The notes under the pieces are model-generated. The model ran no database searches and had not been told where the DNA came from. It saw nothing but the letters and a program-made list of their open reading frames with translations. This document shows positions 1 through 11,596 of a stretch of DNA of 64,000 nucleotides, piece after piece (the stretch's first letter is position 1; every line of letters starts with the position of its first letter). The stretch lies in NCBI RefSeq assembly GCF_040869045.1, contig NC_090324.1, positions 51,613,346 to 51,677,345 on the forward strand, in the 5' to 3' direction. The stretch comes from Eurosta solidaginis (taxonomy: Eukaryota > Arthropoda > Insecta > Diptera > Tephritidae). Both the position numbers and the translations under genes were made by a program.

Positions 1-377
1 TCTTATAGACTTTTAATAGGCTTTACCTGTTCAACCGTAGGTTGTTCTGAGATAGTTGTTGCCTCCGATTAGCACTTGTTCAGAAGTAAACATTAGACTT
101 GTTGGGCGAAACTGCCGCCTTGTGGGGCTGCCACGCATTCCATCATAACTTGCAATATAGCTACACACGTACTTCTGTTATATAGGCACGGAAATGCAAA
201 AAGTGATTTTTGTTCAAAAACAGTAGAAAAGAATATTTAAATTTAAATTTTTTTTACCATGACGTAAACGTAAAGATTTTTCAAAAAGAAGCGGGCAAAC
301 TAAACAAAATTATAACATAAGATAAGAAAACGCTAGCTAGAATTCGGTATAATATATGTTTTTTGTTCTCTTTCTAG
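1..377. other. Non-coding lead-in, probable intron
   Basis: I see no open frame or recognisable repeat here. The stretch ends in a pyrimidine-rich tract followed by TAG at 375-377, which fits a splice acceptor for the exon that starts at 378. It is therefore best read as intron of the gene whose last exons follow; the rest of that gene would lie upstream of the window. Confidence 0.45.
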
Positions 378-892
378 TTACAATTATTTCCCGCCCATTT
401 GAGGGATTCGGCGTCCACATTTAATGTTGCTTTATTGCACTTGATCGGCCCCGTGAGGGAGTTATCTGTCGAAGGTATTCCTAGAGATAAAGTTATAGGT
501 AAGACAATATCGACGTATTTACGTTCCTACGGATGAATCTATAATTTTCACTTTTCTCTATTTCAGGTTTTAATTCTCGTTTAATTGCCACAATGGATGG
601 TAAGGACACAAAGAAACGACAGAAATTGCATTATGAAAACAATAGAGGAATCAAATTTGTCCTCCAGAATGGAGGCTGGGTTTTTTCCACTCAAAACTTT
701 GATCAATTGAAGCCAAATGAACAGAAAAGGAACCTGAATCAAGTTGCGAATACTTTAGCAGATACGCTATTCAGAACGGAAATAGTTGCCGAGTGTGAAT
801 GTGAAACTTTACATGGGCTTTATGCAAAGCACCAGTGTAACATTAAGTCGTCCAATTTTGTGCCTTATTTGGCACAAGTACAAGCGAACTAG
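378..892 (+). CDS. C-terminal two exons of an unidentified host gene
   Basis: Two exons read as one continuous frame. Exon A (378-498) follows a TTTCTAG acceptor and ends before a good donor (GTAAGA at 499). The 68-bp intron 499-566 ends in TATTTCAG. Exon B (567-892) completes a Gly codon split over the junction and runs to TAG at 890-892, giving 148 visible codons. The frame is open on both sides of the intron without correction, which supports a real spliced gene. The ATG at 593 lies inside exon B and is probably internal (context around it reads RLIATMDGKD), not the start. The protein tail is mixed charged and hydrophobic with a short Cys cluster (ECECE); I recognise no domain and no membrane segment. 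ATTAAA/AATATAAAA motifs at about 973-1050 could serve polyadenylation. It is the only window gene without transposon features. Family unknown. Confidence 0.55.
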
Positions 893-1084
893 TTTAAAGA
901 AGTGTATATCCATCTCTTCCCACACATACATTTCGAAGTTTGATTTCATTCTATTTTTTTGTAGTTAACATGTATTAAAAAAAAAACAGCAATATTTTTT
1001 TATTATTATTTATCTTGTTTAAAAAATTTGTGTTTATTAAATATAAAATAACTTTAAATGAGCAAATCTTCTTAATTTGTATAT
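893..1084. other. 3' flank, AT-rich
   Basis: AT-rich sequence with several possible polyadenylation signals (ATTAAA near 973 and 1036). Nothing else is recognisable before the LINE relic begins. Confidence 0.4.
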
Positions 1085-3110
1085 CAACGTAGTACCTGGG
1101 AGACAAAGCTAAGGTCTGACTTAAGATAGTTTAGGTGATAGCTGCGGAAGAGGAAACTAACTTGAACAGCATGAAGGTCTGTTGTAATACCACACAAAAT
1201 AATGATGATGTAAGCTATAACTACTAAGAGAATCGTTTCGTCGCAACGATATAGTTTCGAATAGACCGATCTCAACCTTGGATTAATCCTCCGGAGATCC
1301 AAGTGAGTCGCGACCGAAATACTCTCGCCTAGTTCTGGTAAAAGCTGAGCAATCAAGCATAAAGTGATGCGGTGACTCCACCCCCTAATCCCCCATACAG
1401 CTGCCGCAGGATGGGGTTTCCAGTATATTGAAACGTACCGTATGAACTCCCATTTTACAGTGTCTTTCCAAAATCCCAATGACTACTGCAAGATGAGCCT
1501 TAGAACCCAATCCCGGCAGACCTCCTGCCATCCACTTCCGTCCAGAATAATCTTGCTACCCTGTAAGAGGTGGGGTCCGCTCAAAGCTTGCTGAGCTGAC
1601 TCGAGGCCCATCTAAGCAGGAGCAGATTACAGGTGGCCAGCGTAATCCCAAAATCCCTACAGCCGTCTTCATCCGGTTGGTTCAATTGTACCGATGCCGG
1701 CTAAGAGATCCGCTTGACAATTTTCCGGGATATTACTATCGCCGGGTCTCACATAATATTAATCTTATGCCAAAAAGCTCATAGCCCGTATCACGAAACC
1801 TGACCAGGTCATCTGCGTAGGCAACCACCCGACAGCCACTGGCTTTCAGCTCCACAAAAAGTTCGCTGACTACTACAACCCATAGCAGATGAGATAGAAA
1901 AACCCCGTGGCGTGCTCTGCACAACTTCCCTCGATTATGGCTCCTCCTTACTCCGCCGCGACAGTTCTGTTGCAGAGAAATTTGTTAATGAATCCAACCA
2001 CAGCCCATTCGACTCCTTAATTTAAGACATTGTTTAAAGCCGCCATATGCCTAGGAAGTCCCCCAGAGCAATCTCTTTGTGTTCTAGGGACGCCTCTATT
2101 TCTTTTGCAATCGAATGTAGGGCCATTTTCGTTGATCTGCGTTTACAATAGGCAAGCTGATACCCTAAGGTGACGCATGAGCCCAGCCTTTGGAACGTAG
2201 ATGACTTTAACCGTGTTCCAAGACTTTGGAATATAGTTAAGCCTGAGGCAGTTAGTGTACTTTATGGCCAACCAGCCGCAGGAAATCCCTAAATATATTT
2301 GAAGTTGCGCAGGAATGAAAATGAATGTTCACTAGGAGCTTTAGGGATTCCTCGATACTCATCAACCAGCCCCCATTATCCTCGACCAGACACCCTACAG
2401 GGGGAGGATTCCTTGAGAGTATTTTTCTAGGCTTCGCGGATTATTTGAAACCTTCCAAGTTTTAGCAAAAGCATTTCCACGAATCTCGCTTGGTTATCCG
2501 TACTTCATATTAACAAATCATCTGACACACCTTACCGAGGGTGGTTCACTCGTCCTGACTCTATTACAGAGCTGCATACTGGACGTTTTAAGGTCGTCAA
2601 GAGAACAGACCACCAGGGCGTCTTCCCCTTGCTATAAAAATGTTCATTGGAGAGGACAGATGAATAGCGGTATTTCTTGCCGAGGTGAAATCATCCACCA
2701 GCCAGCTCTCTACTAACTGTGATGAGGTTCAGGACCTCCTCCCTTAGCGGTGTAACAGAGAGTTCCCCATAAATAAAGACTGACCTCTGATATTGTTATC
2801 CCAGCAGCGGTCGCATTGGCATCCACAACCACTATAACACTTTCCGCCTTGCTTCGGCGGTGATTGCACCAAGTAGATCATATGGTGGCCACGTTACATC
2901 ACTGTGGGGTATATATGCTGATACCACCCTCAAATTATTTGAATTTTTTTGTCCTTAATCCATGAATCTTTCCGCCGGTACTGCTCAGCCACGGCTCCTG
3001 GACAAGGACAATATCCACTCCACCGTGTTAAAGGCAGAGCAGCAAATTGGCGGAAGCAGCCTTAAAGTGCTGAATATTGATCTGATCAAAATATATGGCT
3101 TTTAAGATAC
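1085..3110 (-). pseudogene. Degenerate R1-like non-LTR retrotransposon (endonuclease-RT-Zn tail)
   Basis: Read on the minus strand, pieces of one LINE ORF2 appear in order. Near 3070-2950 is an endonuclease start (GVDIVLVQEPWL then GKIHGLRTKKF). Near 2850-2790 a DANA fragment matches the downstream endonuclease motif. Near 2095-2040 is the RT block IALGDFLGIWRL, a decayed version of the R1/LOA-type A motif. At 1924-1736 comes the RT catalytic core with AYADDL. Near 1400-1270 a tail reads SPHHFMLDCSAF, the usual C-terminal Cys/His region. Frames change many times and stops are frequent, so no protein is made. About 2 kb is short for this ORF (usually about 3 kb), implying internal deletion. 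Clade is by motif style only; R1 is preferred over Jockey. Confidence 0.6.
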
Positions 3111-3289
3111 TTATCAACTTCTGACGCGGTCGCTTTACGCATTAGAGAAGTGGGCTCATAAAGTCTATTAATAAACGTTGGAAAGGTCTTTCTTTTATGC
3201 GCTGTTTCCCTATTTTGTTTCCTTTGCAGGTTTCGTCATGTCCAGCCGCTGGCTAGTTATTGAAATGCATTCGTTTATATATATGTAAC

Positions 3290-4320
3290 AATTATTTTGT
3301 AGGAGGCTTGGTATGCCGTAATTGTGCGGGAGAGATCATGCATCTTTAAATGCTTCCGCTACCTTCAATGACCCCCGTGGCTAACATTCGCTCTAGTTCG
3401 CCATATATGAGCTATTGGACAGATGGTGATTTGGAGTAATGTCTTTGTTTGACAGGAGGGTCCTCGTTCGTAACTTCGATCACGTGTTCTTCGGGATTTG
3501 TTTTTCCTAAGCCTAATATAGCAAATAAGGGAAATTTGGATTTAACGTGCTCTAAGATTACGCCCAAAGTCAGGGGCAAATCGCGGGCAACGGCGTCAAA
3601 GCTCAGGTGTTCTTTCTAATTTTCTAACAGAATATTTGTTTCCTCATATTAGATTTCCTCTAATGTAAACTTTCTCTTTACCTAACTTTACGTTCTCACA
3701 CATTTCCTCTGTATTTTCCTTCTTTCATAACCTTACTGACTTAGTGCTTCTCTTTCTCAGGTCGTCTCAGCCGTCTTGAAGTGAGTGAGTAGTTTGGTCT
3801 TCAGTAAGAAGTACTCGAAATCTGGCTCATCTGCATGATTCCCCAGGATTTGCCAGTGCCACTTTAAGGCGTTGCCTTTTACTTAACAGTGGAAATCTGT
3901 GAGTAACTGGTGATACGAAATGTTGTATTCTTTCTTTGTCCTCTTTTTCCGAAAAATAGAACTGTCACTCCGGTTTGCTCCGGACTTCTCTTGCTTCGTT
4001 GCAGGAGTTGACGACATAGCTGGCGTGTTTCTTGTTATTGCGGCCGATGTTTCCACTTCCGCCACTTTATTGCTCAGGCTCGTGACATTTTTCTTCATCA
4101 GTTGGACCTCGTTCATAGCATGTGCGACCATGCCATTCTACTGGACAATCGCCATCAATCGTATCAGCTGTTCGACAGCGGTCGGTGGAGAAGTTTGTCC
4201 TACACCATAACCCGTAGAGCCGCCTGATCAAACGTCGTTGATCGGCATCCCTGCTACGTCCGTTGCAGACCCTAGTGCTACTGCTCCTTGCTGATCCTCT
4301 CTTATCGACATCTTCATTAA
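3290..4320 (-). pseudogene. Gypsy/Ty3-type LTR retrotransposon relic (gag and pol start)
   Basis: On the minus strand a gag-like ORF starts near 4311 (MSIREDQQGAVALG) and includes an open stretch at 4131-3883 with a coiled-coil-like segment (LMKKNVTSLSNKVAEVE) and a basic patch, then VKGNALKWHW further on. Downstream, 3640-3310 encodes the protease-RT linker typical of Ty3/Gypsy pol: FAILGLGKTNPEEHVIEV, then PPVKQRHYSKSPSVQ, then ERMLATGVIEGS. Between gag and this linker the protease is missing or unrecognisable, and the RT core is cut off at about 3290. No LTRs were seen. Stops interrupt both parts. The adjacent LINE relic (1085-3110) is in the same orientation but is a different element. 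Confidence 0.55.
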
Positions 4321-4575
4321 CTCCTCAAACTTTTAGAAACTCAAGGTGCTGTCAGAGGTATTGATAGCAGTGTTGCCAGAACTTTTTAGGTAAAAAGGCC
4401 AAATGGACAAAAAAAGCGAAATAAAAATGTTTAAGAATAAGAAAAAATAAAAACTTGAAGCAACTTTTCAAGCGTTTTATTCATTTTTTTATAAAAAACA
4501 CAACATAATGAAGATTTCATATCTACCATAGGGAATAAAAAGTAATGTTTACTTCAATTTAATAAAAATAAATAA
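4321..4575. other. AT-rich spacer
   Basis: No coding potential. An AGTGTTGCCA motif at about 4371 followed by an A-rich tract recurs, inverted, at about 34600-34710, suggesting a small dispersed repeat shared by both sites. Otherwise nothing is recognisable. Confidence 0.35.
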
Positions 4576-7500
4576 AACAAGTAAGGAAGGTTAAGTTCGG
4601 GTGTAACCGAACATCACATTCTCAGTTGAGAGCTATGGTGACAACATAAGGGAAAATAACCATGTAGGAAAATGAACCGAGGGTAATCCTGGAATGTGTT
4701 TGTATGACATGTGTATCAAATGAAAGGTATTAAAGAGTATTTTAAGAGGGAGTGGGCCAAGTTTTATAGAATATCGCCATAAAGGTGGTTCAGGGTTGAC
4801 TCTAGAATTTGTTCGTACAATATGGGTATCAAATGAAAAGTGTTAATGAGTATTTTAAAAGGGAGTGATCCTTAGTTCCATAGGTGGACGCCGTTTCGAG
4901 ATATCGCCATAAAGGTGGACCAGGGGTGACCCTAGAATTTGTTTGTACGATATGGGTATCAAATGAAAGGGGTTAATGAACATTTTAAAAGGGAGTGGGC
5001 CTTAGTTCTATAGGTGGATCAGGGTTGACTCTAGAAATTGTTTGTACAATATGGGTATCAAATGAAAAGTGTTAATAAGTATTTTAAAAGGGAGTGATCC
5101 TTGGTTCCATAGGTGGACGCCGTTTCGAGATATCGCCAATAAGGTGGACCAGGGGTGACCCTATAATGCGTTTGTACAATGTGGCTATCAAACGAAAAGT
5201 GTTAGTGAGTATTTCAAAGAGAGTGGGTCTTAGTTCTATAGGTGGACGCCTTGTCGAGATATCGCCATAAAGGTGGACCAGGGGTGACTCTAGAATGTGT
5301 TTGTACGATATGGGTATCAAATTAAAGATATTAATGAGGGTTTTAAAAGGGAGTGGTGGCAGTTGTATAGGTGGTCGCCTTTTCAGGATATCGGCATAAA
5401 GGTAGACCAGGGGTGACTCTAGAATGCGTTTGTACAATGTGGCTATCAAACGAAAAGTGTTAGTGAGTATTTCAAAGAGAGTGGGTCTTAGTTCTATAGG
5501 TGGACGCCTTGTCGAGATATCGCCATAAAGGTGGACCAGGGGTGACTCTAGAATGTGTTTGTACGATATGGGTATCAAATTGAAGGTCTTAATGAGGGTT
5601 TTAAAAGGGAGTGATGGTAGTTGTATAGGTGGTCGCCTTTTCGAGATATCGGCAAAAAGGTGGACCAGGGGTGACTCTAGAATTTGTTTGTACGATATGG
5701 GTATCAAATAAAAGGTGTTAATGAGTATTTATATGTGGACGCCGTTTCGAGATATCGCCATAAAAGTGGACCAGGGGTGACCCTAGAATTTGTTTGTACG
5801 ATATGGGGTCAATGAGCATTTTAAAAGGGTGTGGGTCTTAGTTCTATGGGTGGACGACTTTTCGAGATATCGCCATAAAGGTGGACCCGGGGTGACTCTA
5901 GAATGCATTTGTACAATATGGGTATCAAACGAAAGGTGTTAATAAGTATTTCAAAAGAGCGTGGGGCTTAGTTCTATAGGTGGACGCCTTTTCGAGATAT
6001 AGCCATAAAGGTGGACCAGGGGTGACTCTAGAATGTGTTTGTACGATATCGGTATCAAATTAAAGGTATTAATGAGGGTTTTAAAAGGGAGTGGTGGTAA
6101 TTGTATAGGTAGTCGCCTTTTCGAGATATCGCCATAAAGGTGGACCAGGGGTGACTCTAGACTTTGTTTGTACGATATGGGTATCAAATGAAAGGTTTTA
6201 ACGAGTTTTTTTAAAAGGGAGTGGGCCTTAGTTCTACAGCTGGTCGACTTTTCGAGATATCGCCATAAAGGTGTACCAGGGGTGACTCTAGAATATGTTT
6301 GTACGATATGGGTATCAAATGAAAGGTGTTAATGAGTATTTTAAAAGGGCGTGGGGCTTAGTTCTATAGGTGGACGCTTTTTCGATATATCGCCATAAAG
6401 GTGACCAGGGGTGACTCTAGAATGGGTTTGTACGATATGGGTATCAAATAAAATGTATTAATGAGGGTTTTAAAAGGGAGTGTTGGTAGTTGTATATGTG
6501 AAGGCGTTTTCCAGATATCGACCAAAATGTGGACCAGGGTGACCCAGAACATCATCTGTTGGGTACCGCTAAGTTATTTATATATATAATACCACGAACA
6601 GTATTCCTGCCAAGATTTCAAAGATTTTTTATTTCGCCCTGCAGAACTTTTTCATTTCATTCTACTTAATATGGTAGGTGTCACACCCGTTTTACAAAAT
6701 TTTTTTCTAAAGTTATATTTTGCGTCAATAAACCAATCCAAATTTCATCCCTTTTTTCGTATTTGGTATAGAATTATGGCATTTTTTTGTTTTTGGTAAT
6801 TTTCAATATCGAAAAAGCGGGCGTGGTCGTAGTCGTATTTCGGCCATTTTTTATATCACAGTGAGTTCAGATAAGTACGTGAACTGAGTTTAGTAAAGAT
6901 ATATCGATTTTTACTCAAGTTATAGTGTTAACGGCCGAGCGGAAGGACAGACGGTCGACTGTGTAAAAAACTGGGCGTGGCTTCAGCCGATTTCGCCCTT
7001 TTTTACAGAAATAAGTTATTGTCCCAGAATCTAAGCCCCTATCAAATTTCAAAGGGATTGGTCAATTTTTGTTCGACTTATGGCATTAAAAGTATCCTAG
7101 ACAAATTAAATGAAAAAGGGCGGAGCCACGCCCATTTGAAAATTTCTTTTATTTTTGCATTTTGTTGCACCATATCATCAATGGAGTTGAGTGCTGACAT
7201 AATTTACTTATATACTGTAAAGATATTAAATTTTTTGTTAAAATTTGACTTAAAAAAAAATTTTTTTAAAAGTGGGCGTGGTCGTTCGCCGATTTTTCTA
7301 ATTTTTATTAAGCATACATATAGTAATAGGAGTAACGTTCCTGCCAAATTTCATCATGATATCTTTAACGACTGCCAAATTACAGCTTGCAAAACTTTTA
7401 AATTACCTTCTTTTAAAAGTGGGCGGTGCCACGCCCATTGTCCAAAATTTTACTAATTTTCTATTCAGCGTCATCAGTTCAACTCACCTACCAAATTTCA

Positions 7501-7836
7501 TCGCTTTATCCGTCTTTGGTAATGAATTATCGCACTTTTTCTGTTTTTCGAAATTTTCGATATCGAAAAAGTGGGCGTGGTTATAGTCCGATATTGTTCA
7601 TTTTAAATAGCGATCTGAGATGAGATCAAGATACCTCAAAACTTACTCAAGTTATTGTGTTAACGGACAGACGGAAGGACGGACGGACGGACGGACATGG
7701 CTCAATCAAATTTTTTTTCGATCCTGATGATTTTGATATATGTAAGTCTATATCTATCTCGATTCCTTTATAACTGTACAATCAACCGTTATCCAATCAA
7801 AGTTAATATACTCTGTGAGCTCTGCTCAACTTAGTA
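4576..7836 (-). mobile_element. DINE-1-like (Helentron-associated) element A
   Basis: The left end reads AACAAGTAAGGAAGG followed by a stem-loop at 4595-4612 (GTTCGG/CCGAAC). Then come about 15 copies of a 129-bp repeat, a unique body with repeated GGGCGTGG motifs, a GGAC tetranucleotide run at about 7665-7698, and a tail that ends in CTCTGTGAGCTCTGCTC near 7829. Terminal stem-loop, internal tandem repeats and a (GTCY)n microsatellite are the published hallmarks of DINE-1/HINE elements, so I infer a non-autonomous Helentron relative whose 3' end is on the left. The element has no genuine gene. Related partial copies lie at 49370-51066 and 55271-55542. The tandem array at 7837 begins exactly where it ends. 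Confidence 0.6.
4640..6545. repeat. 129-bp tandem repeat inside element A
   Basis: The motif GGTGGACCAGGGGTGAC recurs at 5272, 5401 (with one change), 5530 and 5659, giving a constant 129-bp period. Copies are 80-95% alike by eye and each carries GATATCGCCATAAAGG and GTATCAAATGAAAGG. Because 129 is divisible by three, long but meaningless open frames arise on the minus strand (e.g. 5084-5707). Confidence 0.85.
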
Positions 7837-8581
7837 TCTATATATTAATACGCTAACAAAATTTCCATACAATCAATTGACAGGCTGTTTCGCATACTTA
7901 GCATAAGAAAAATCATATAAAAGTTATATGAATCGATTCGTATTGATCAACCGCAGGGCATAGGCCTATCTTTGTTAACAAATATTACTCTATTTGTTTA
8001 TAATTAATAGAAAAAGTTTTTTGTAAATTCGAAAATCTGTGCAACTATCGAAATTGCCATCTGTAGGACGCATTATGTTCACAAACCCCCCTGAGTACAA
8101 GCTCCAAATTCTCAATTGTTCCGTTGCTCAAATGTTTCATCTCTACATAAGTATATATTTGTACACGCCAAACGGTGAGAGTACTACTGCTTCGTTCATT
8201 TTCTGTAAATAAAAGATTGTGTCCCATTGTTGCCAATTACCTATATTGGTCTGTACCAAAATCCTTAAAAAATTGTTCTAAAATAATTTTTAGCGCACAA
8301 AAAAACTTTAAAGAGAAGTAATAACTTAACCGGCCTATTTTTTTGGACAAATTTTACTTACACGTAAAAGCATAGGTCTTTATTTAACAGATTCTTTGTT
8401 TTTCATTTTAGGTGCTTTAAAAAAAAAATAAATCAGAAATAATGAGTCAACTTTTCTTCAAACTCACTAAATTTATTTATTTATAACAATTAATTGCAAA
8501 TTTGACCCAAATGTTTTTTGCATTTCCAGATTTTATGCTCATTTTAGATATAGCACGTCTTATAGTGAACAAAAAATAAAT

Positions 8582-8803
8582 AAATTTGCTACAAAGATAT
8601 TACACTAAAATTTGTATATTGTCTTTTATGCTAATTTATTTTGATATTTCTTATTTTATTTTATTGTATTATCTTTTATCACGTTGTATATTAAATTTGC
8701 TACAAAGATATTACATTAAAATTTGTATATTGTCTTTTATGCTAATTTATTTTGATATTTCTTATTTTATTTTATTATATTATCTTTTATTTCAACTTAG
8801 TTT
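8582..8803 (+). repeat. 111-bp direct duplication within the array unit (type example)
   Basis: AAATTTGCTACAAAGATATTAC starts at 8582 and again at 8693, a 111-bp period (37 codons). The same pair is present in 11 of 15 units and reduced to one copy in units 2 and 15, while units 4 and 8 are truncated before it. The two copies differ by a few bases, including the junction to TCACGTTGTATATT versus TTCAACTTAG. Confidence 0.85.
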
Positions 8804-11006
8804 ATTATTATTTAAATGCAACTTGATTGAATCGGAAAATTTCACGTTGTATATTAAACGAAAAAAAACGACCCAAAAAAGTTTTCGATTTTAGGTCGAA
8901 ATATTGCATAGGCAGTATATTACTCACTATCTATATATTAATACGCTAACAAAATTTCCATACATTCAATTGACAGGCTATTTCGCATACCTAGCATACG
9001 TAAAATCATATGAAGGTTATATGAATCGATTCGTATTGATCAGCCGCAGTGCATAGGCCTATTTTTGTTAACAAATATTACTCTATTTGTTTATAATTAA
9101 TAGAAAAATTTTTTGTAAATTCGAAAATCTGTGCAACTATCGAAACTGTCATCTGTAGGACGCATTATGTTCACAAAGCCCCCTGAGTACAAGTTCCAAA
9201 TTCTCAATTGTTCCGTTGCTCAAATGTTTCATCTCTACATATGTATATATTTGTACACGCCTAACGGTGAGAGACCTACTGCTTCGCTCATTTTCTGTTG
9301 AAATAAAATATTGTTTCCCATTGTTTTCAATTACCTATATTGGTTTGTACCAAAATCTTTAAAAAATTGTTCTAAAATAATTGTTAGCGCGCAAAAAAAC
9401 TTTAAAGAGAAGTAATAACTTAACCGGCCTATTTTTTTGGACAAATTGTACTTACACGTAAAAGCATAGGTCTTTATTTAACAGATTCTTTGTTTTTCAT
9501 TTTAGGTGCTTTAAAAAAAAAATAAATCAGAAATAATGAGTCAACTTTTCTTCAAACTCACTAAATTTATTTATTTATAACAATTAATTGCAAATTTTAC
9601 CCAAATGTTTTTTGCATTTCCAGATTGTATGCTCATTTTAGATATAGCACGTCTTATAGTGAACAAAAAATAAATAAATTTGCTACAAAGATATTACATT
9701 AAAATTTGTATATTGTCTTTTTTGCTAATTTATTTTGATATTTCTTATTTTATTTTATTATATTATCTTTTATTTCAACTTAGTTTATTAATATTTAAAT
9801 GCAACTTGATTGAAACGGAAAATTTCACGTTGTATATTAAACGAAAAAAAACGACCCAAAAAAGTTTTCGATTTTAGGTCGAAATATTGCATAGGCAGTA
9901 TATTACCCACTATCTATATATTAATACGCTAACAAAATTTCCATACAATCAATTGGCAGGCTGTTTCGCATACTTAGCATACGTAAAATCATATGAAAGT
10001 TATATGAATCGATTCGTATTGATCAGCCGCAGTGCATAGGCCTATTTTTGTTAACAAATATTACTCTATTTGTTTATAACTAATAGAAAAAGTTTTTTGT
10101 AAATTCGAAAATCTGTGCAACAATTGAAATTGCCATCTGTAGGACGCATTATGTTCACAAACCCCCCTGAGTACAAGCTCCAAATTCTCAATTGTTCCGT
10201 TGCACAAATGTTTCATCTCTACATATGTATATATTTGTACACTCCAAACGGTGAGAGAACTACTGCTCCGCTCATTTTCTGTTGAAATAAAATATTGTTT
10301 CCCATTGTTTCCAATTACCTATATTGGCTTGTACCAAAATCTTTAAAAAATTGTTCTAAAATAATTGTTAGCGCACAAAAAAACTTTAAAGAGAAGTAAT
10401 AACTTAACCGGCCTATTTTTTTGGACAAATTTTACTAACACGTAAAAGCATAGGTCTTTTTTTAACATATTCTTTGTTTTTCATTTTAGGTGCTTTAAAA
10501 AAAAATAAATCAGAAATAATGAGTCAACTTTTCTTCAAACTCACTAAATTTATTTATTTATAACAATTAATTGCAAATTTGACCCAAATGTTTTTTGCAT
10601 TTCCAGATTTTATGCTCATTTTAGATATAGCACGTCTTATAGTGATCAAAAAATAAATAAATTTGCTACAAAGATATTACATTAAAATTTGTATATTGTC
10701 TTTTATGCTAATTTATTTTGATATTTCTTATTTTATTTTATTGTATTATCTTTTATCACGTTGTATATTAAATTTGCTACAAAGATATTACATTAAAATT
10801 TGTATATTGTCTTTTATGCTAATTTATTTTGATATTTCTTATTTTATTTTATTATATTATCTTTTATTTCAACTTAGTTTATTAATATTTAAATACAACT
10901 TGATTGAATCGGAAAATTTCACGTTGTATATTAAACGAAAAAAAACGACCCAAAAAAGTTTTCGATTTTAGGTCGAAATATTGCATAGGCAGTATATTAC
11001 CCACTA

Positions 11007-11596
11007 TCTATATATTAATACGCTAACAAAATTTCCATACAATCAATTGGCAGGCTGTTTCGCATACTTAGCATACGTAAAATCATATGAAAGTTATATG
11101 AATCGATTCGTATTGATCAGCCGCAGTGCATAGGCCTATTTTTGTTAACAAATATTACTCTATTTGTTTATGACTAATAGAAAAAATTTTGTAAATTCGA
11201 AAATCTGTGCAACTATCGAAATTGCCATCTGTAGGACGCATTATGTTCACAAACCCCCCTGAGTACAAGCTCCAAATTCTCAATTGTTCCGTTGCTCAAA
11301 TGTTTCATCTCTACATATGTATATATTTGTACACGCCAAATGGTGAGAGAACTACTGCTTCGCTCATTTTCTGTTGAAATAAAATATTGGTTCCCATTGT
11401 TTCCAATTACCTATATTGGTTTGTACCAAAATCTTTAAAAAATTGTTCTAAAATAATTGTTAGCGCACAAAAAAACTTTAAAGAGAAGTAATAACTTAAC
11501 CGGCCTATTTTTTTGGACAAATTTAGTTACACGTAAAAGCATAGGTCTTTATTTAACAGATTCTTTGTTTTTCATTTTAGGTGCTTTAAAAAAAAA
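11007..11596 (+). repeat. Truncated array unit 4
   Basis: This unit stops after GGTGCTTTAAAAAAAAA and is joined directly to the TC edge of unit 5 (TCTTTATATTAATACG). The same junction occurs at 15459/15460 in unit 8, so the two truncations are copies of one event. Confidence 0.85.

Noticed and set aside
5084..6187. 207- and 78-residue minus-strand repeat proteins
   Set aside because: They exist because the 129-bp period keeps the frame. Composition follows the DNA repeat and the other DINE copies do not preserve it.
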